Positions 22,576 to 30,719 of a stretch of 46,820 nt of DNA are shown one piece after another. Source of the stretch: Oscillospiraceae bacterium (GTDB lineage Bacteria; Bacillota; Clostridia; Oscillospirales; Oscillospiraceae); contig JAAWHG010000019.1 in NCBI GenBank assembly GCA_022795735.1, forward strand, positions 1 through 46,820, in the 5' to 3' direction. Position 1 is the first letter of the stretch; each line of letters starts with the position of its first letter. Both the position numbers and the translations under genes were made by a program. Under the pieces are notes generated by a model. That model was not told the DNA's origin and made no database searches. It worked only from the letters and a program-made list of their open reading frames with translations.

Positions 22576-23723
22576 AGACGATAGAAAGCCGCGTAGACAT
22601 AGTAGAGGCGGCCAGGAGGCGCATATCCAATGTCTTTTCCAACGGCGTCCGGGTCTATATGTCCTTTTCCGCCGGAAAGGACAGTCTGTGTATGTCCCAC
22701 CTCGTTTATGAGAAAATCTTGAATGGGGAGATTGACCCAAAACTGCTGACTGTGATCTTCATTGACGAGGAGGCCCTGTATGACAGCATGGAGCAAATGG
22801 CCCTGCGCTGGCGGAAACGTTTTATTGCCGCCGGCGCAGAGTTCCGGTGGTATTGCCTGCCGGTCAGGCAGGTGTCCATCCTGCATCAGCTTCAAAATGA
22901 CGAGGCGTGGATAACCTGGGAGCCAGGGAAACAATGGGTGCGGGACGCGCCTCCCTTCGCCATTACCCGCGATCCACGCTTGCGGTATACCGGCCAGATG
23001 AATTACCAAACGTTTTGCAGTGCAATCACCAAGGACGGTATTCAGATGGTGGGCGTCCGGGCCTGTGAATCGGTCCAGCGCCGGGATTATCTCGCCAACG
23101 CCGCGCTGAGGGCCGGGGGCCTGAGCAAAGAGAACAAGGTCTTCCCGATTTATGATTGGAAGGATAGCGATGTATGGCTGTACATCAAGGAAAAGCATCT
23201 GGATTTCCCGGATGCCTATATCGACCTGTACCGGGTTGGCGTATCCAGGAACCGCCTGCGGCTGTGCAATTTCTTCGCGGCTGAGAGTATCGCGGGCCTG
23301 CGGTATATTGCGGAAACCGATGCAAAACTGTGGGAGCGGATCGAGCGGCGGGAGCCAAATGCCTACCTTACCCTGTTGTACTGGGACAGTGAGATGTTCA
23401 AGCGCAGTACCCGGAAACGGGCCGCATTGGAAGGAGAATCCTCAAAAGACTACCGGGCGCTATGCAGGCAGATGCTTTTCACAGAGCCCGAGAAGTATTT
23501 CACCAACGAGGGTACCCGCCGGGTGGCGGACCGGTACCGGCGTTTCTACATCCGGAGCCATGACGTCATGCGGCCCCGTGACTTCAAGCAGATGTATGAA
23601 GCCCTGATTGCCGGCGATCCCAAGCTGAGGACGCTACGGGCCATGTACGTCACGGTTTATTCCGCTTACGCAAGGTATTCCGAAGAGAGCGCGGCGCGGC
23701 GGGAGGTGAATGCAAATGCCTGA
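22566..23723 (+). CDS. PAPS-reductase family protein (DUF3440 / IbrA-like)
   Basis: The 385-residue protein has a PP-loop SFSAGKDS at residues 33-40, VIFIDEEALYDSMEQM, then MVGVRACESVQRR, then a segment PIYDWKDSDVWLYI. These are the hallmarks of phosphoadenosine phosphosulfate reductase/adenylyltransferase-fold enzymes. The C-terminal ~150 residues fit the DUF3440 extension of IbrA-type proteins. DndC, which makes DNA phosphorothioates, is from the same superfamily. The start at 22566 overlaps the ParB gene by ten bases. The substrate is unknown; possible reactions are activation of a sulfur group or adenylation. Confidence 0.87.
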   Translation: MAIKTIESRVDIVEAARRRISNVFSNGVRVYMSFSAGKDSLCMSHLVYEKILNGEIDPKLLTVIFIDEEALYDSMEQMALRWRKRFIAAGAEFRWYCLPVRQVSILHQLQNDEAWITWEPGKQWVRDAPPFAITRDPRLRYTGQMNYQTFCSAITKDGIQMVGVRACESVQRRDYLANAALRAGGLSKENKVFPIYDWKDSDVWLYIKEKHLDFPDAYIDLYRVGVSRNRLRLCNFFAAESIAGLRYIAETDAKLWERIERREPNAYLTLLYWDSEMFKRSTRKRAALEGESSKDYRALCRQMLFTEPEKYFTNEGTRRVADRYRRFYIRSHDVMRPRDFKQMYEALIAGDPKLRTLRAMYVTVYSAYARYSEESAARREVNANA

Positions 23724-24243
23724 GACGGTGGATGTATTCGCCCCGCTTTCAACGCTGCAATGGGTAGACCGGAGCATGCTTACGGCAAATTCCTACAACC
23801 CCAACAAGGTCAGCGAGGATAACCTGAAGCTGCTGGCGCAATCCATCCTGACCAACGGCTGGACGCTGCCTATCGTGGTGCGCCCAGACTATACCATCAT
23901 TGATGGCTTCCACCGCTGGACTGTGGCTGGCCGGGAGCCACTTCGTACAAAGCTTCAGGGCAAGGTGCCGGTCGTGATCGTCGCCCACAGCGACAGGAGC
24001 GATGATATCTATGGCACCATTACCCACAACAGGGCGCGCGGTACCCATCTGCTGGAACCCATGAAAGCCATTGTGAAGCAGCTCATAGACGAAGGGAAAA
24101 CCGTTTCGGAGATCGGGAAGCAGCTAGGTATGAAGCCCGAGGAAATATTCCGCCTGTCCGACTTCTCGCGGGATGACTTCCTGGAGATGATGACCAGGGG
24201 CGTACACGGATACAGCAAAGCGGTGATATACAAAAAAGTTTAA
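23716..24243 (+). CDS. Second ParB/Srx-domain protein (175 aa)
   Basis: GGGAGGTGA lies seven bases before the ATG at 23716, which overlaps the PAPS gene by eight bases. Residues about 10-110 form a ParB domain with SEDNLKLLAQSILTNGW, then IVVRPDYTIIDGFHRW, where GFHR stands at the usual GEHR position. A helix-turn-helix-like part (about 125-150, VSEIGKQLGMKPEEIFRLSDF) follows. It is distinct from the first ParB in sequence and length. The pair flanking the PAPS-reductase suggests a complex of two ParB-fold proteins with one enzyme. Confidence 0.85.
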   Translation: MPETVDVFAPLSTLQWVDRSMLTANSYNPNKVSEDNLKLLAQSILTNGWTLPIVVRPDYTIIDGFHRWTVAGREPLRTKLQGKVPVVIVAHSDRSDDIYGTITHNRARGTHLLEPMKAIVKQLIDEGKTVSEIGKQLGMKPEEIFRLSDFSRDDFLEMMTRGVHGYSKAVIYKKV

Positions 24244-24265
24244 TTCTTGCGGGCGGACTTTACAG

Positions 24266-24333
24266 CCCCGTGGAGGCGAGTTCCTGCGGACCGTATATAT
24301 CTCCGGTCCGCCTGGAATCTCATCTCCACGGGG
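24266..24333. other. Long stem-loop before the terminase genes
   Basis: The outer arms CCCCGTGGAG (24266-24275) and CTCCACGGGG (24324-24333) pair perfectly. Inside, GAG and TTCC pair with GGAA and CTC, and GCGGACCG (24286-24293) pairs with CGGTCCGC (24304-24311) around a TATATATCTC loop. Nearly all of the 68 bases can pair. It sits in a 174-base gap between the ParB gene and the small terminase. A packaging site (cos/pac) or a regulatory RNA is possible. Confidence 0.65.
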
Positions 24334-24417
24334 TTGGCTGAGGTGCTGCCAGGGTATTGCCTGTTTAACCGCCGGTTTGCGGCGGAGAAGAGCGACGTAC
24401 AGAGGGAAGGTGGTGAT

Positions 24418-24921
24418 ATGGCGAATGAGAAAAATCTAATCCCAATGGACCAACGAACAGAGAGCGAACAAAGAGAAATCCAGTCCAAGGGCGGCAAAGC
24501 GTCGGGCGCAGCGCGGCGGCGAAAGAAGACCATGCGTCAAGCGGCGGCTATGCTGCTGGGGGCTGATATAAGCGGCGGCGAACGTGATTTTGTGGAGAAG
24601 ATCAGGCCCCGACTGCTTGCGTTCGGTATCAGCGAGGGGGATGCCACCTATCAGGATGTGCTTCTTGCCAGCATAATGCTAAAGGCGATGAAAGGCGACG
24701 TTAAGGCTGCCGCATATATCCGGGACACCGCCGGAGAAAACCCTTCCCTGGAACTGAAAAAACAGGAGTTGAAGCTGAGACAAGAAGAACTGCGGCTCAA
24801 ACGGGAGCAGCTACGTTCCCGCGCCATATCAGAGCGCGCGGCCAGCGAGGATGGAGATACGGCAGAAACCATCCATATTTACATCCCGGACAACGGACGG
24901 ATGCGGGAGGACGGCGTATGA
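24418..24921 (+). CDS. Terminase small subunit (167 aa)
   Basis: GGGAAGGTGGTGAT precedes the ATG at 24418. A long open frame exists upstream but lacks a start site. The N-terminal QSKGGKASGAARRRKKTMRQA, then DVLLASIMLKAMKGDVKAAAYIRDTAGENP and a long charged coiled coil (about 115-150) are typical for small terminases of Firmicute phages. It binds the packaging site and hands DNA to the large subunit, whose gene overlaps by four bases. Confidence 0.8.
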   Translation: MANEKNLIPMDQRTESEQREIQSKGGKASGAARRRKKTMRQAAAMLLGADISGGERDFVEKIRPRLLAFGISEGDATYQDVLLASIMLKAMKGDVKAAAYIRDTAGENPSLELKKQELKLRQEELRLKREQLRSRAISERAASEDGDTAETIHIYIPDNGRMREDGV

Positions 24922-26342
24922 CAAAGGAAATCCGCGGACAGCCGGGACCGCAGGAGGCTTTCTTGTCCACCCCTGCGGATGTGTGCATTTACGGCGGAGC
25001 GGCAGGCGGCGGCAAGACCTACGGTATGCTGCTGGACGCCCTGCACTATGTCCATGTACCGGGCTTCGGCGCGGTATTCTTCCGAAAGAACCACAACCAG
25101 ATATTTTCAGAGGGCGGTCTTTGGGATACTTCCCTGGAACTGTATTCCCTGCTGCGGAATGCGGAGCCAGCCCCAGGACGGAGCCAGTGGAGGTTTTGGG
25201 GAAAGGGGCGCAGAATCTTATCCAAGGTCAGCTTTGCGCATATCGAGCGGGATCTGGCCCTGCGGAAGTGGCAGGGCAGCCAGATATGCGGCATCTACTT
25301 TGACGAGCTGACCCATTTCAGCGAAAAACAGTTTTTCTATATGCTATCGCGCAACCGCTCAGCCTGCGGCGTCAGGCCGTATATGCGGGCCTCCTGCAAC
25401 CCGGACGTAGATAGCTGGGTTGCGGAGTTTATCGCTTGGTGGATCAACCAGGACACCGGCTATCCCATTCCGGAGCGGAGCGGAAAAATCCGCTGGTTTA
25501 TCCGGCGGGAAGAAGTCGTTTCCTGGGCTGATACGCGAGAGGAGCTTTGGAAACAATTCGGCCTCACAACAGCGGAAGAACGGAGCGAGCCTAAATCGGT
25601 TTCGTTTATCGCCGCCTCGGTTTATGACAATAAAGCTTTGTTAAAGCGGGACCCCGGCTACCTTTCAAACCTGAAAGCCATGTCCCTTGTCGAGCGGGAG
25701 CGGCTTTTGCATGGCAACTGGAAGATCAAGCCCGCTGCCGGACTGTTCTTCCGCCGCACACAAGTCAATCTGATCCAAACACTGCCTTTGGATATCCGAC
25801 AGTGGGTGCGCGGCTGGGACCTGGCCGCAACCGCAGAGAGCGAAAACGGAGACCCGGCCTATACAGCCGGTGTCCTGATTGGCAAACGGAAAAATGGCCG
25901 CTATGTGGTGGCCGACGTACTCAACCAGCGGTTGTCCGCGTCAGAGGTACGGAAGCTGATTCACATGACCGCCGTAGCGGATAAACAGAAATATGGGCGC
26001 GTTGTGCAGCGTCTTCCGCAGGACCCGGGGCAGGCGGGAAAGGAGCAGGCCCAATCCTACATCAAACTGCTGGCCGGTTTCACTGTGAAGGTTCTGCCGG
26101 AAAGCGGTTCAAAGGAGACCCGCGCGGAGCCAATGGCCGCCCAATGGCAGGCTGGTAATTTTGATGTCCTGGAGGCGGAGTGGAATGACATGTATTTCAA
26201 CCAGCTTGAATCGTTCCCGGAATCCAAGTTTAAGGACATGGTAGACGCCGGTTCTTCGGCGTTCGGCGAGATTGAAACGAGCCCGGGGTACACGGGCATG
26301 TCGGAAGGGTCTCTTGAAAAAGAAAGCTATTGGCGCGGATAA
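24918..26342 (+). CDS. terL: Terminase large subunit
   Basis: The 474-residue packaging motor has Walker A GGAAGGGKT at residues 26-34 and Walker B IYFDE at about 126-130. The C-terminal nuclease domain begins at RGWDLAAT (about residue 294) and has the later acidic residues of the RNase H-like site around DVLNQR and KDMVDA. Length is normal for TerL. It powers DNA packaging into the prohead and cuts the concatemer. The ATG overlaps the small subunit stop. Confidence 0.93.
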   Translation: MTKEIRGQPGPQEAFLSTPADVCIYGGAAGGGKTYGMLLDALHYVHVPGFGAVFFRKNHNQIFSEGGLWDTSLELYSLLRNAEPAPGRSQWRFWGKGRRILSKVSFAHIERDLALRKWQGSQICGIYFDELTHFSEKQFFYMLSRNRSACGVRPYMRASCNPDVDSWVAEFIAWWINQDTGYPIPERSGKIRWFIRREEVVSWADTREELWKQFGLTTAEERSEPKSVSFIAASVYDNKALLKRDPGYLSNLKAMSLVERERLLHGNWKIKPAAGLFFRRTQVNLIQTLPLDIRQWVRGWDLAATAESENGDPAYTAGVLIGKRKNGRYVVADVLNQRLSASEVRKLIHMTAVADKQKYGRVVQRLPQDPGQAGKEQAQSYIKLLAGFTVKVLPESGSKETRAEPMAAQWQAGNFDVLEAEWNDMYFNQLESFPESKFKDMVDAGSSAFGEIETSPGYTGMSEGSLEKESYWRG

Positions 26343-26367
26343 TGCGGAAAGGAGGCGGCGCAGGGAA

Positions 26368-27735
26368 ATGAACAGATTTAGAGAATACGGCAAAACGGGC
26401 CTGTACCGTTTCAACACAGGCTGGATATACGAGGAATTTCTAAGGGAACTGCAAGGCCGCAGAGGCATTGAGGTCTATAAGGAGATGTCCGAGAACGACG
26501 ATGTGATCGGGGCTATCTTATTTGCGACCGAAATGCTGATGCGCCAATGCAAGTGGAGCATTCAGGAAGCCGGGGCCGGCCGGACAGATTATGACGCAGC
26601 AGAGTTTGTGCGCTCCTGCATGGACGATATGGAGGAAACCTGGAGCGATTTCATTTCCGAGGTTTTATCTTTCCTGCCCTATGGATGGAGCTACCATGAA
26701 ATCGTCTACAAACGGCGAATGGGAAACACAAAGAATCCCGAAACCCGCAGCAAGTATACGGACGGGCTGATCGGCTGGCGCAAGCTTCCAATCCGTTCCC
26801 AGGACACGCTCTGGGAATGGAAATACGATGAGGGCGACAATCTGGTGGGGCTGGTACAATGCGCCCCTCCGCAGTACGAACAGGTTTTTATCCCATTGGA
26901 AAAAGCCCTGCACTTCAAGACTAAAAGCCGGAAAGGCAATCCGGAGGGCCGGAGCGTTCTTCGCAACAGCTATCGCGACTGGTACTTCAAGCGGCGCATC
27001 CAGGAAATAGAGGGCATCGGCATAGAACGCGACCTTGCCGGACTGCCTGTCCTGACTGCCCCGGATAATGTGGACATCTGGAGTGATGAATACAAAGAAG
27101 ACCTTGCAAGAGCGGAACGTCTGGTGCGCGGCGTCCGGCGGGACGAAAGAGAGGGCATTGTCCTGAATCATGAATGGCAGTTTTCCCTTGTTTCCACCGG
27201 CGGACGGCGTCAGTTTGACACCAACAAGATCATAGAGCGGTACGATACCCGCATGGCAATGACTGTGCTGGCGGATTTTGTGCTGCTGGGACATCAGAAC
27301 GTGGGCAGCTTCGCCCTGTCCAGCGACAAGACCGAGTTGTTCAGCGTGGCGCTGGGTGCGTTTCTCGACCTCATCTGCGAGGTGTTCAACAAGCAGGCCA
27401 TCCCCCGGCTCATCGACCTCAACGGCAAGCATTTCTCCGGGATCACAGACTATCCCAAGCTGGTCCACGGCGACATTGAGACACAGGACCTTGATAAATT
27501 GGGGAAATTCGTCTCTCAGATGGTGGGTATCGGCGCCATCACTCCGGACAGCGGCATAGAGGCATATCTGCGCATGGCTGCAAACCTGCCGGAGATGGAC
27601 CCTGAAACCATTTACGCGCCTCTGGGGAAGCCCGCGGGCGCAGACAGGGAAGGACAAGGCCGCACTCCAAAAGAGCCGTCTACAGCCGCGGGAGACGCCG
27701 CAGAGGGCAGCCCGGAGCCGGAGGACGCGAAATGA
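26368..27735 (+). CDS. Portal protein, DUF935 (Mu gp29-like)
   Basis: The 455-residue protein begins with NRFREYGKTGLYRFNTGWIYEEFLREL and contains EMSENDDVIGAILFATEMLMRQCKWSI, then LPYGWSYHEIVYKRR and AMTVLADFVLLGHQNVGSFALSSDKTELF, all typical for the DUF935 portal family. It forms the dodecameric DNA gate at the head vertex. The ATG at 26368 is 14 bases after an AAAGGAGG; the frame is open further upstream inside terL, so the exact start is uncertain. The C-terminal 40 residues are acidic and low complexity. Confidence 0.87.
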   Translation: MNRFREYGKTGLYRFNTGWIYEEFLRELQGRRGIEVYKEMSENDDVIGAILFATEMLMRQCKWSIQEAGAGRTDYDAAEFVRSCMDDMEETWSDFISEVLSFLPYGWSYHEIVYKRRMGNTKNPETRSKYTDGLIGWRKLPIRSQDTLWEWKYDEGDNLVGLVQCAPPQYEQVFIPLEKALHFKTKSRKGNPEGRSVLRNSYRDWYFKRRIQEIEGIGIERDLAGLPVLTAPDNVDIWSDEYKEDLARAERLVRGVRRDEREGIVLNHEWQFSLVSTGGRRQFDTNKIIERYDTRMAMTVLADFVLLGHQNVGSFALSSDKTELFSVALGAFLDLICEVFNKQAIPRLIDLNGKHFSGITDYPKLVHGDIETQDLDKLGKFVSQMVGIGAITPDSGIEAYLRMAANLPEMDPETIYAPLGKPAGADREGQGRTPKEPSTAAGDAAEGSPEPEDAK

Positions 27736-28715
27736 TACGCTTTACCAAAGCAAGGCCGGGACCGCGCTTCTGCTCCCGGTCAAAAGATTACTTCCTGAAT
27801 CAAGCAGTCAAGTCCGCAGGACGGTCGCCTCCTGCATCTGCATTGGATACGCTGTATAGATGTCTGGATGAGGCAGAGCCGCGCGTTGTCCGTTTTTTCC
27901 TCTCACTTTGGCAGGACCAGGAGGACGCTGTGACCTACAAAGAACTGCGCGAGGCGTATCTGCGCGGCGAGATCACGAACAAGATATATGAGAGGTGGAC
28001 ATACGACTACGCCCGATTCGTCCGGGAACATCTTGCACGGGAATGGGAAATCGCCGCCAAAGCCGCCGCCTCCGACTTGGCGGCGCGGTACCCTCAATTT
28101 CTCTATGAGCCGTCAATTGAGGCCGCCGCCGCATACATCCGGCGGCACAGCGCGGAACTGGTGACCAATGTGACGCAGGGCCAGAAACAGGCCATCAACG
28201 CGGCGATTGCCCACCTTACCGGCTATACCGCCGTTACGCCGGACGAGGCGGCGTATATCCTCCGCCCAATGGTCGGGCTGACCATGCCGCAGACGGTAGC
28301 AAACGCACGATATTTTGAACATGTCCGGCAAAGCTATCTGGAAGCCCACCCGCGCTGCCGCCCTGAGACGGCCAGTAAAAAGGCGGCGGAGGCGGCGGCC
28401 CGGTACGCAGGACGCCAGCACCGTTACAGGGCGCAGAACATCGCGCGGACGGAGCTTGCCTTCGCCTATAACGCCGGGGCCTATGGCGCGACGAAAGACG
28501 CGCAAGAGCGGGGATACATCGGGGAGTGCGTAAAGGTATGGGTCACGGCGGATGATGAGCGGACTTGCCCGGTCTGCGGGGAACTGGACGGCAGAAAAGC
28601 CTCTATGGACGCTCTATTCAGCATTGGAAAGCTGATGCCTCCCGCCCATCCGAGCTGCCGCTGCGCCGTGGCGTTCGAGGAAATTGAAAGCACCAACTTG
28701 AACCCGGCCCCATAA
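27732..28715 (+). CDS. Minor head / head morphogenesis protein (SPP1 gp7, Mu gpF type)
   Basis: The 327-residue protein overlaps the portal by four bases. The C-terminal ARTELAFAYNAGAYGATKDAQERGYIGE, then WVTADDERTCPVCGELDGRK and PPAHPSCRCAVAFEE, is the Phage_Mu_F domain with its Cys/His zinc-like cluster. A single copy or a few copies sit inside the prohead and help DNA delivery or portal assembly. Length is normal. Confidence 0.9.
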   Translation: MIRFTKARPGPRFCSRSKDYFLNQAVKSAGRSPPASALDTLYRCLDEAEPRVVRFFLSLWQDQEDAVTYKELREAYLRGEITNKIYERWTYDYARFVREHLAREWEIAAKAAASDLAARYPQFLYEPSIEAAAAYIRRHSAELVTNVTQGQKQAINAAIAHLTGYTAVTPDEAAYILRPMVGLTMPQTVANARYFEHVRQSYLEAHPRCRPETASKKAAEAAARYAGRQHRYRAQNIARTELAFAYNAGAYGATKDAQERGYIGECVKVWVTADDERTCPVCGELDGRKASMDALFSIGKLMPPAHPSCRCAVAFEEIESTNLNPAP

Positions 28716-28726
28716 AGTGGTATAAT
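28698..28726 (+). promoter_or_regulatory. Promoter between head genes
   Basis: TTGAAC (28698-28703) and TATAAT (28721-28726) are 17 bases apart, with TGG before the -10 (TG at 28718-28719), so an extended -10 also exists. The -35 lies inside the last codons of the minor head gene. It starts transcription at about 28733. Confidence 0.7.
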
Positions 28727-28732
28727 GGAACA

Positions 28733-28838
28733 AACTAAGGACTGCATTAAATTGACTGTCCGCGGCATTTGAAGTAGATATTCAGACATCATCAGAAAAA
28801 CAGCCAAAAACCGTCACTCGAAAGAGCGGCGGTTTTTT
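28733..28838 (+). ncRNA. Candidate small RNA (about 106 nt)
   Basis: A near-consensus promoter and a strong terminator enclose about 106 bases with no gene except a 15-codon ORF starting inside the -10 box (28725-28772), which the transcript could not include. The unit would make a short RNA ending in the hairpin at 28809. The alternative is that it is an attenuator for the capsid genes. No RNA family is recognised. Confidence 0.4.
28809..28838 (+). terminator. Intrinsic terminator before the protease gene
   Basis: AACCGTC...CTC pairs with GAG...GGCGGTT with a GAAA tetraloop and one mismatch, followed by TTTTTT at 28833-28838. Within a structural operon it would stop part of the late transcript. 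Confidence 0.8.
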
Positions 28839-28859
28839 CATACCGGAAAGGAGATTCAA

Positions 28860-29324
28860 ATGGAAACAAGGAACAACAAACAACTTACAAAAGCGCGAGA
28901 CCAGCCGCACAGTCTAACCGTAATCAAGTCAGACGGCGACCGGCGGCTGGTGTTCGGCTGGGCCAACGTAGCCGTCCGGGTGGACGGGGAGCAGATCGTA
29001 GACTGGCAGGAGGACATCATCGACATTGCGGAACTGGAAAAGGCCGCATACGGTTACATGGCCGAGTTTGGCACAGCCGGAGAGATGCACCGGCGCGGCG
29101 GCGTTGGACGCGTAATCGAGAGCATCGTGTTCACAAAGGAAAAGGCGGCCGCGCTGGGGATTCCTCCGGACATTCTGCCGGAGGGCTGGTGGATCGGATT
29201 CCAGATCACAGACGAGGCGGTCTGGGAGAAGATAAAAAACGGTGAGTACAGCATGTTCAGTATTGAGGGAACCGCTGTACGGGAGCCGGTTGAGGGAGGC
29301 GATACCGGATGGCAGCCAAGCTGA
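28860..29324 (+). CDS. XkdF-like prohead serine protease domain protein (154 aa)
   Basis: GAAAGGAGATTCAA precedes the ATG. The segments LVFGWANVAVRVDGEQIVDWQEDIIDIAELEKAAYGYM, then GEMHRRGGVGRVIESIVFTKEK and EGWWIGFQITDEAVWEKIKNGEYSMFSIEG match the PBSX XkdF/Peptidase_S78_2 family; the MH...ES and FSI motifs contain the His and Ser candidates. It would process scaffold or capsid. The product is only the protease domain; the usual C-terminal XkdF extension is in the next ORF, which overlaps by 16 bases. Confidence 0.85.
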   Translation: METRNNKQLTKARDQPHSLTVIKSDGDRRLVFGWANVAVRVDGEQIVDWQEDIIDIAELEKAAYGYMAEFGTAGEMHRRGGVGRVIESIVFTKEKAAALGIPPDILPEGWWIGFQITDEAVWEKIKNGEYSMFSIEGTAVREPVEGGDTGWQPS

Positions 29325-30226
29325 AAAATCTATCCGTGACAAGCGTAGACCTTGTGGACCGGGGCGCGAACCCGGACGCGCATATCCGGCTGTTTAAGCG
29401 TAAAGATGCCGAGATGGAGCCGGAACATGACCCGGAACCGAACATAGGGTTATTTCAGAAATTCATGATGTGGCTGGCAAAAGCCTTTTCGGATGCAGCC
29501 CCTATCGAGGAAACCGACGTAATGAAGACCCAAGAAGGAGCGGAAGGAGAAGCGCCGCCCGAAAATCAAGAGCCGCAAGGCGAAAAGGAGGAAGTAGACA
29601 CCATGAAAATCGACAAAAGCAAAATGACCCCGGAGGAGCAGGCTGTTTTGGCCGAGTTTGAAAAGAAGTACGGCATTGCCGGCCCCGGCGAGGGAGAAGG
29701 AGATCCCGCTCAATCCGGCGGCGTGGAGAAAGGCGCGCAGTCTCCCGCCGCCCAGCAGACTGCCCCCGCCCCGGACGGCGGCGTGCTCCATCCGGAGGTG
29801 GCGAAAGCCCTCACCGACTTCCAGGCGTTCACCAAGCAGCAGACCGCCGAAATCCAGGCGCTGAAAAAGGGCCTGGAAATTGAGCGCTTGACCGCAGCCG
29901 CTCAGAAGTATGAGGTCCTGGGTAAAAGCGCCCCGGAGCTGGCTGAAAAGCTGTACGAGCTGAAAAAGGCGGGCGGCACGGTCTATGACGACTACGTTGC
30001 CCTGTTGGATGAGAGTGTGACCGCACTGACCAAGGGTGGCTTGTTCGGCGAGATCGGAAGCTCCCGCCAAGGGAGCGCCGGTACCGAGCAGACAATCGGC
30101 ATCAAGGCGTCGGAACTGGCGAAATCCGCCCGGGGCGGCATGAACTCCGCCGACGCCATTATCAAAGCGTGGGAGGACAACCCCGAGCTGGCGGCCCAGT
30201 ATGAAGCCGAATACTTCGGCGGATAA
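29309..30226 (+). CDS. Scaffold-like protein with XkdF-type N-terminus (305 aa)
   Basis: The first 35 residues (LSVTSVDLVDRGANPDAHIRLFKRK) are the motif normally found in the XkdF protein. Residues about 45-160 are acidic and Pro/Gln rich, then comes a coiled coil (about 165-215) and a helical tail. Its overlap with the protease ORF and its composition support a scaffold that is cleaved during capsid maturation. A second start at Met74 or later could make a shorter form, but no internal site is decisive. Confidence 0.72.
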   Translation: MAAKLKNLSVTSVDLVDRGANPDAHIRLFKRKDAEMEPEHDPEPNIGLFQKFMMWLAKAFSDAAPIEETDVMKTQEGAEGEAPPENQEPQGEKEEVDTMKIDKSKMTPEEQAVLAEFEKKYGIAGPGEGEGDPAQSGGVEKGAQSPAAQQTAPAPDGGVLHPEVAKALTDFQAFTKQQTAEIQALKKGLEIERLTAAAQKYEVLGKSAPELAEKLYELKKAGGTVYDDYVALLDESVTALTKGGLFGEIGSSRQGSAGTEQTIGIKASELAKSARGGMNSADAIIKAWEDNPELAAQYEAEYFGG

Positions 30227-30241
30227 GAAGGAGGAAGGAAT

Positions 30242-30700
30242 GTGAACGGAAAACAGTATCTCAACGCATTCATGAACAACAGCGCGACCATCCGGGATGT
30301 GCTGGCAGCCGATGTGACGGGCGCTGCCCACAAGGCAGTTGCGTACAACGCCGGCGGCAAGCTGGCTCTCCCTGCCGCCGACGGGGAACCCGCAATCGGC
30401 CTCATTATCAGTGACGTCTCCGCCAATGACAGCGGCGTTACTCCCGCCGGTACGGAAGTCGATGTACTCATCAAGGACATTGGCCTGATGGAAGCCGGGG
30501 CGGCGGTGGCAAAGGGTGATCTCCTGACCGTTACAAAGGACGGGACAGCAAGGAAAGCGGCTGCCGGGGAGTACATCTTCGGCATTGCAATAACGGCGGC
30601 GGGCGAAGCCGGGGAGCTGGCACAGGTACGCATCACCCAGAGCGGCTGCATGAAAGCCGCAAGCGCGGGCGGCGGGGGGACTCCCCCTTCCGGAGACTGA
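30242..30700 (+). CDS. Capsid decoration / DUF2190-like protein (152 aa)
   Basis: The GTG follows AAGGAGGAAGGAAT. The beta-rich sequence with repeated ADVTGAAHKAVAYNAGGKLALPAADGEPAIGLIISDV-type elements resembles DUF2190/gpD decoration proteins, which bind and stabilise the capsid surface. The C-terminus is Gly/Ser rich. Placed just before the major capsid gene, as usual. Confidence 0.75.
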   Translation: MNGKQYLNAFMNNSATIRDVLAADVTGAAHKAVAYNAGGKLALPAADGEPAIGLIISDVSANDSGVTPAGTEVDVLIKDIGLMEAGAAVAKGDLLTVTKDGTARKAAAGEYIFGIAITAAGEAGELAQVRITQSGCMKAASAGGGGTPPSGD

Positions 30701-30719
30701 CAAACAGGAGGTAAAAAAT

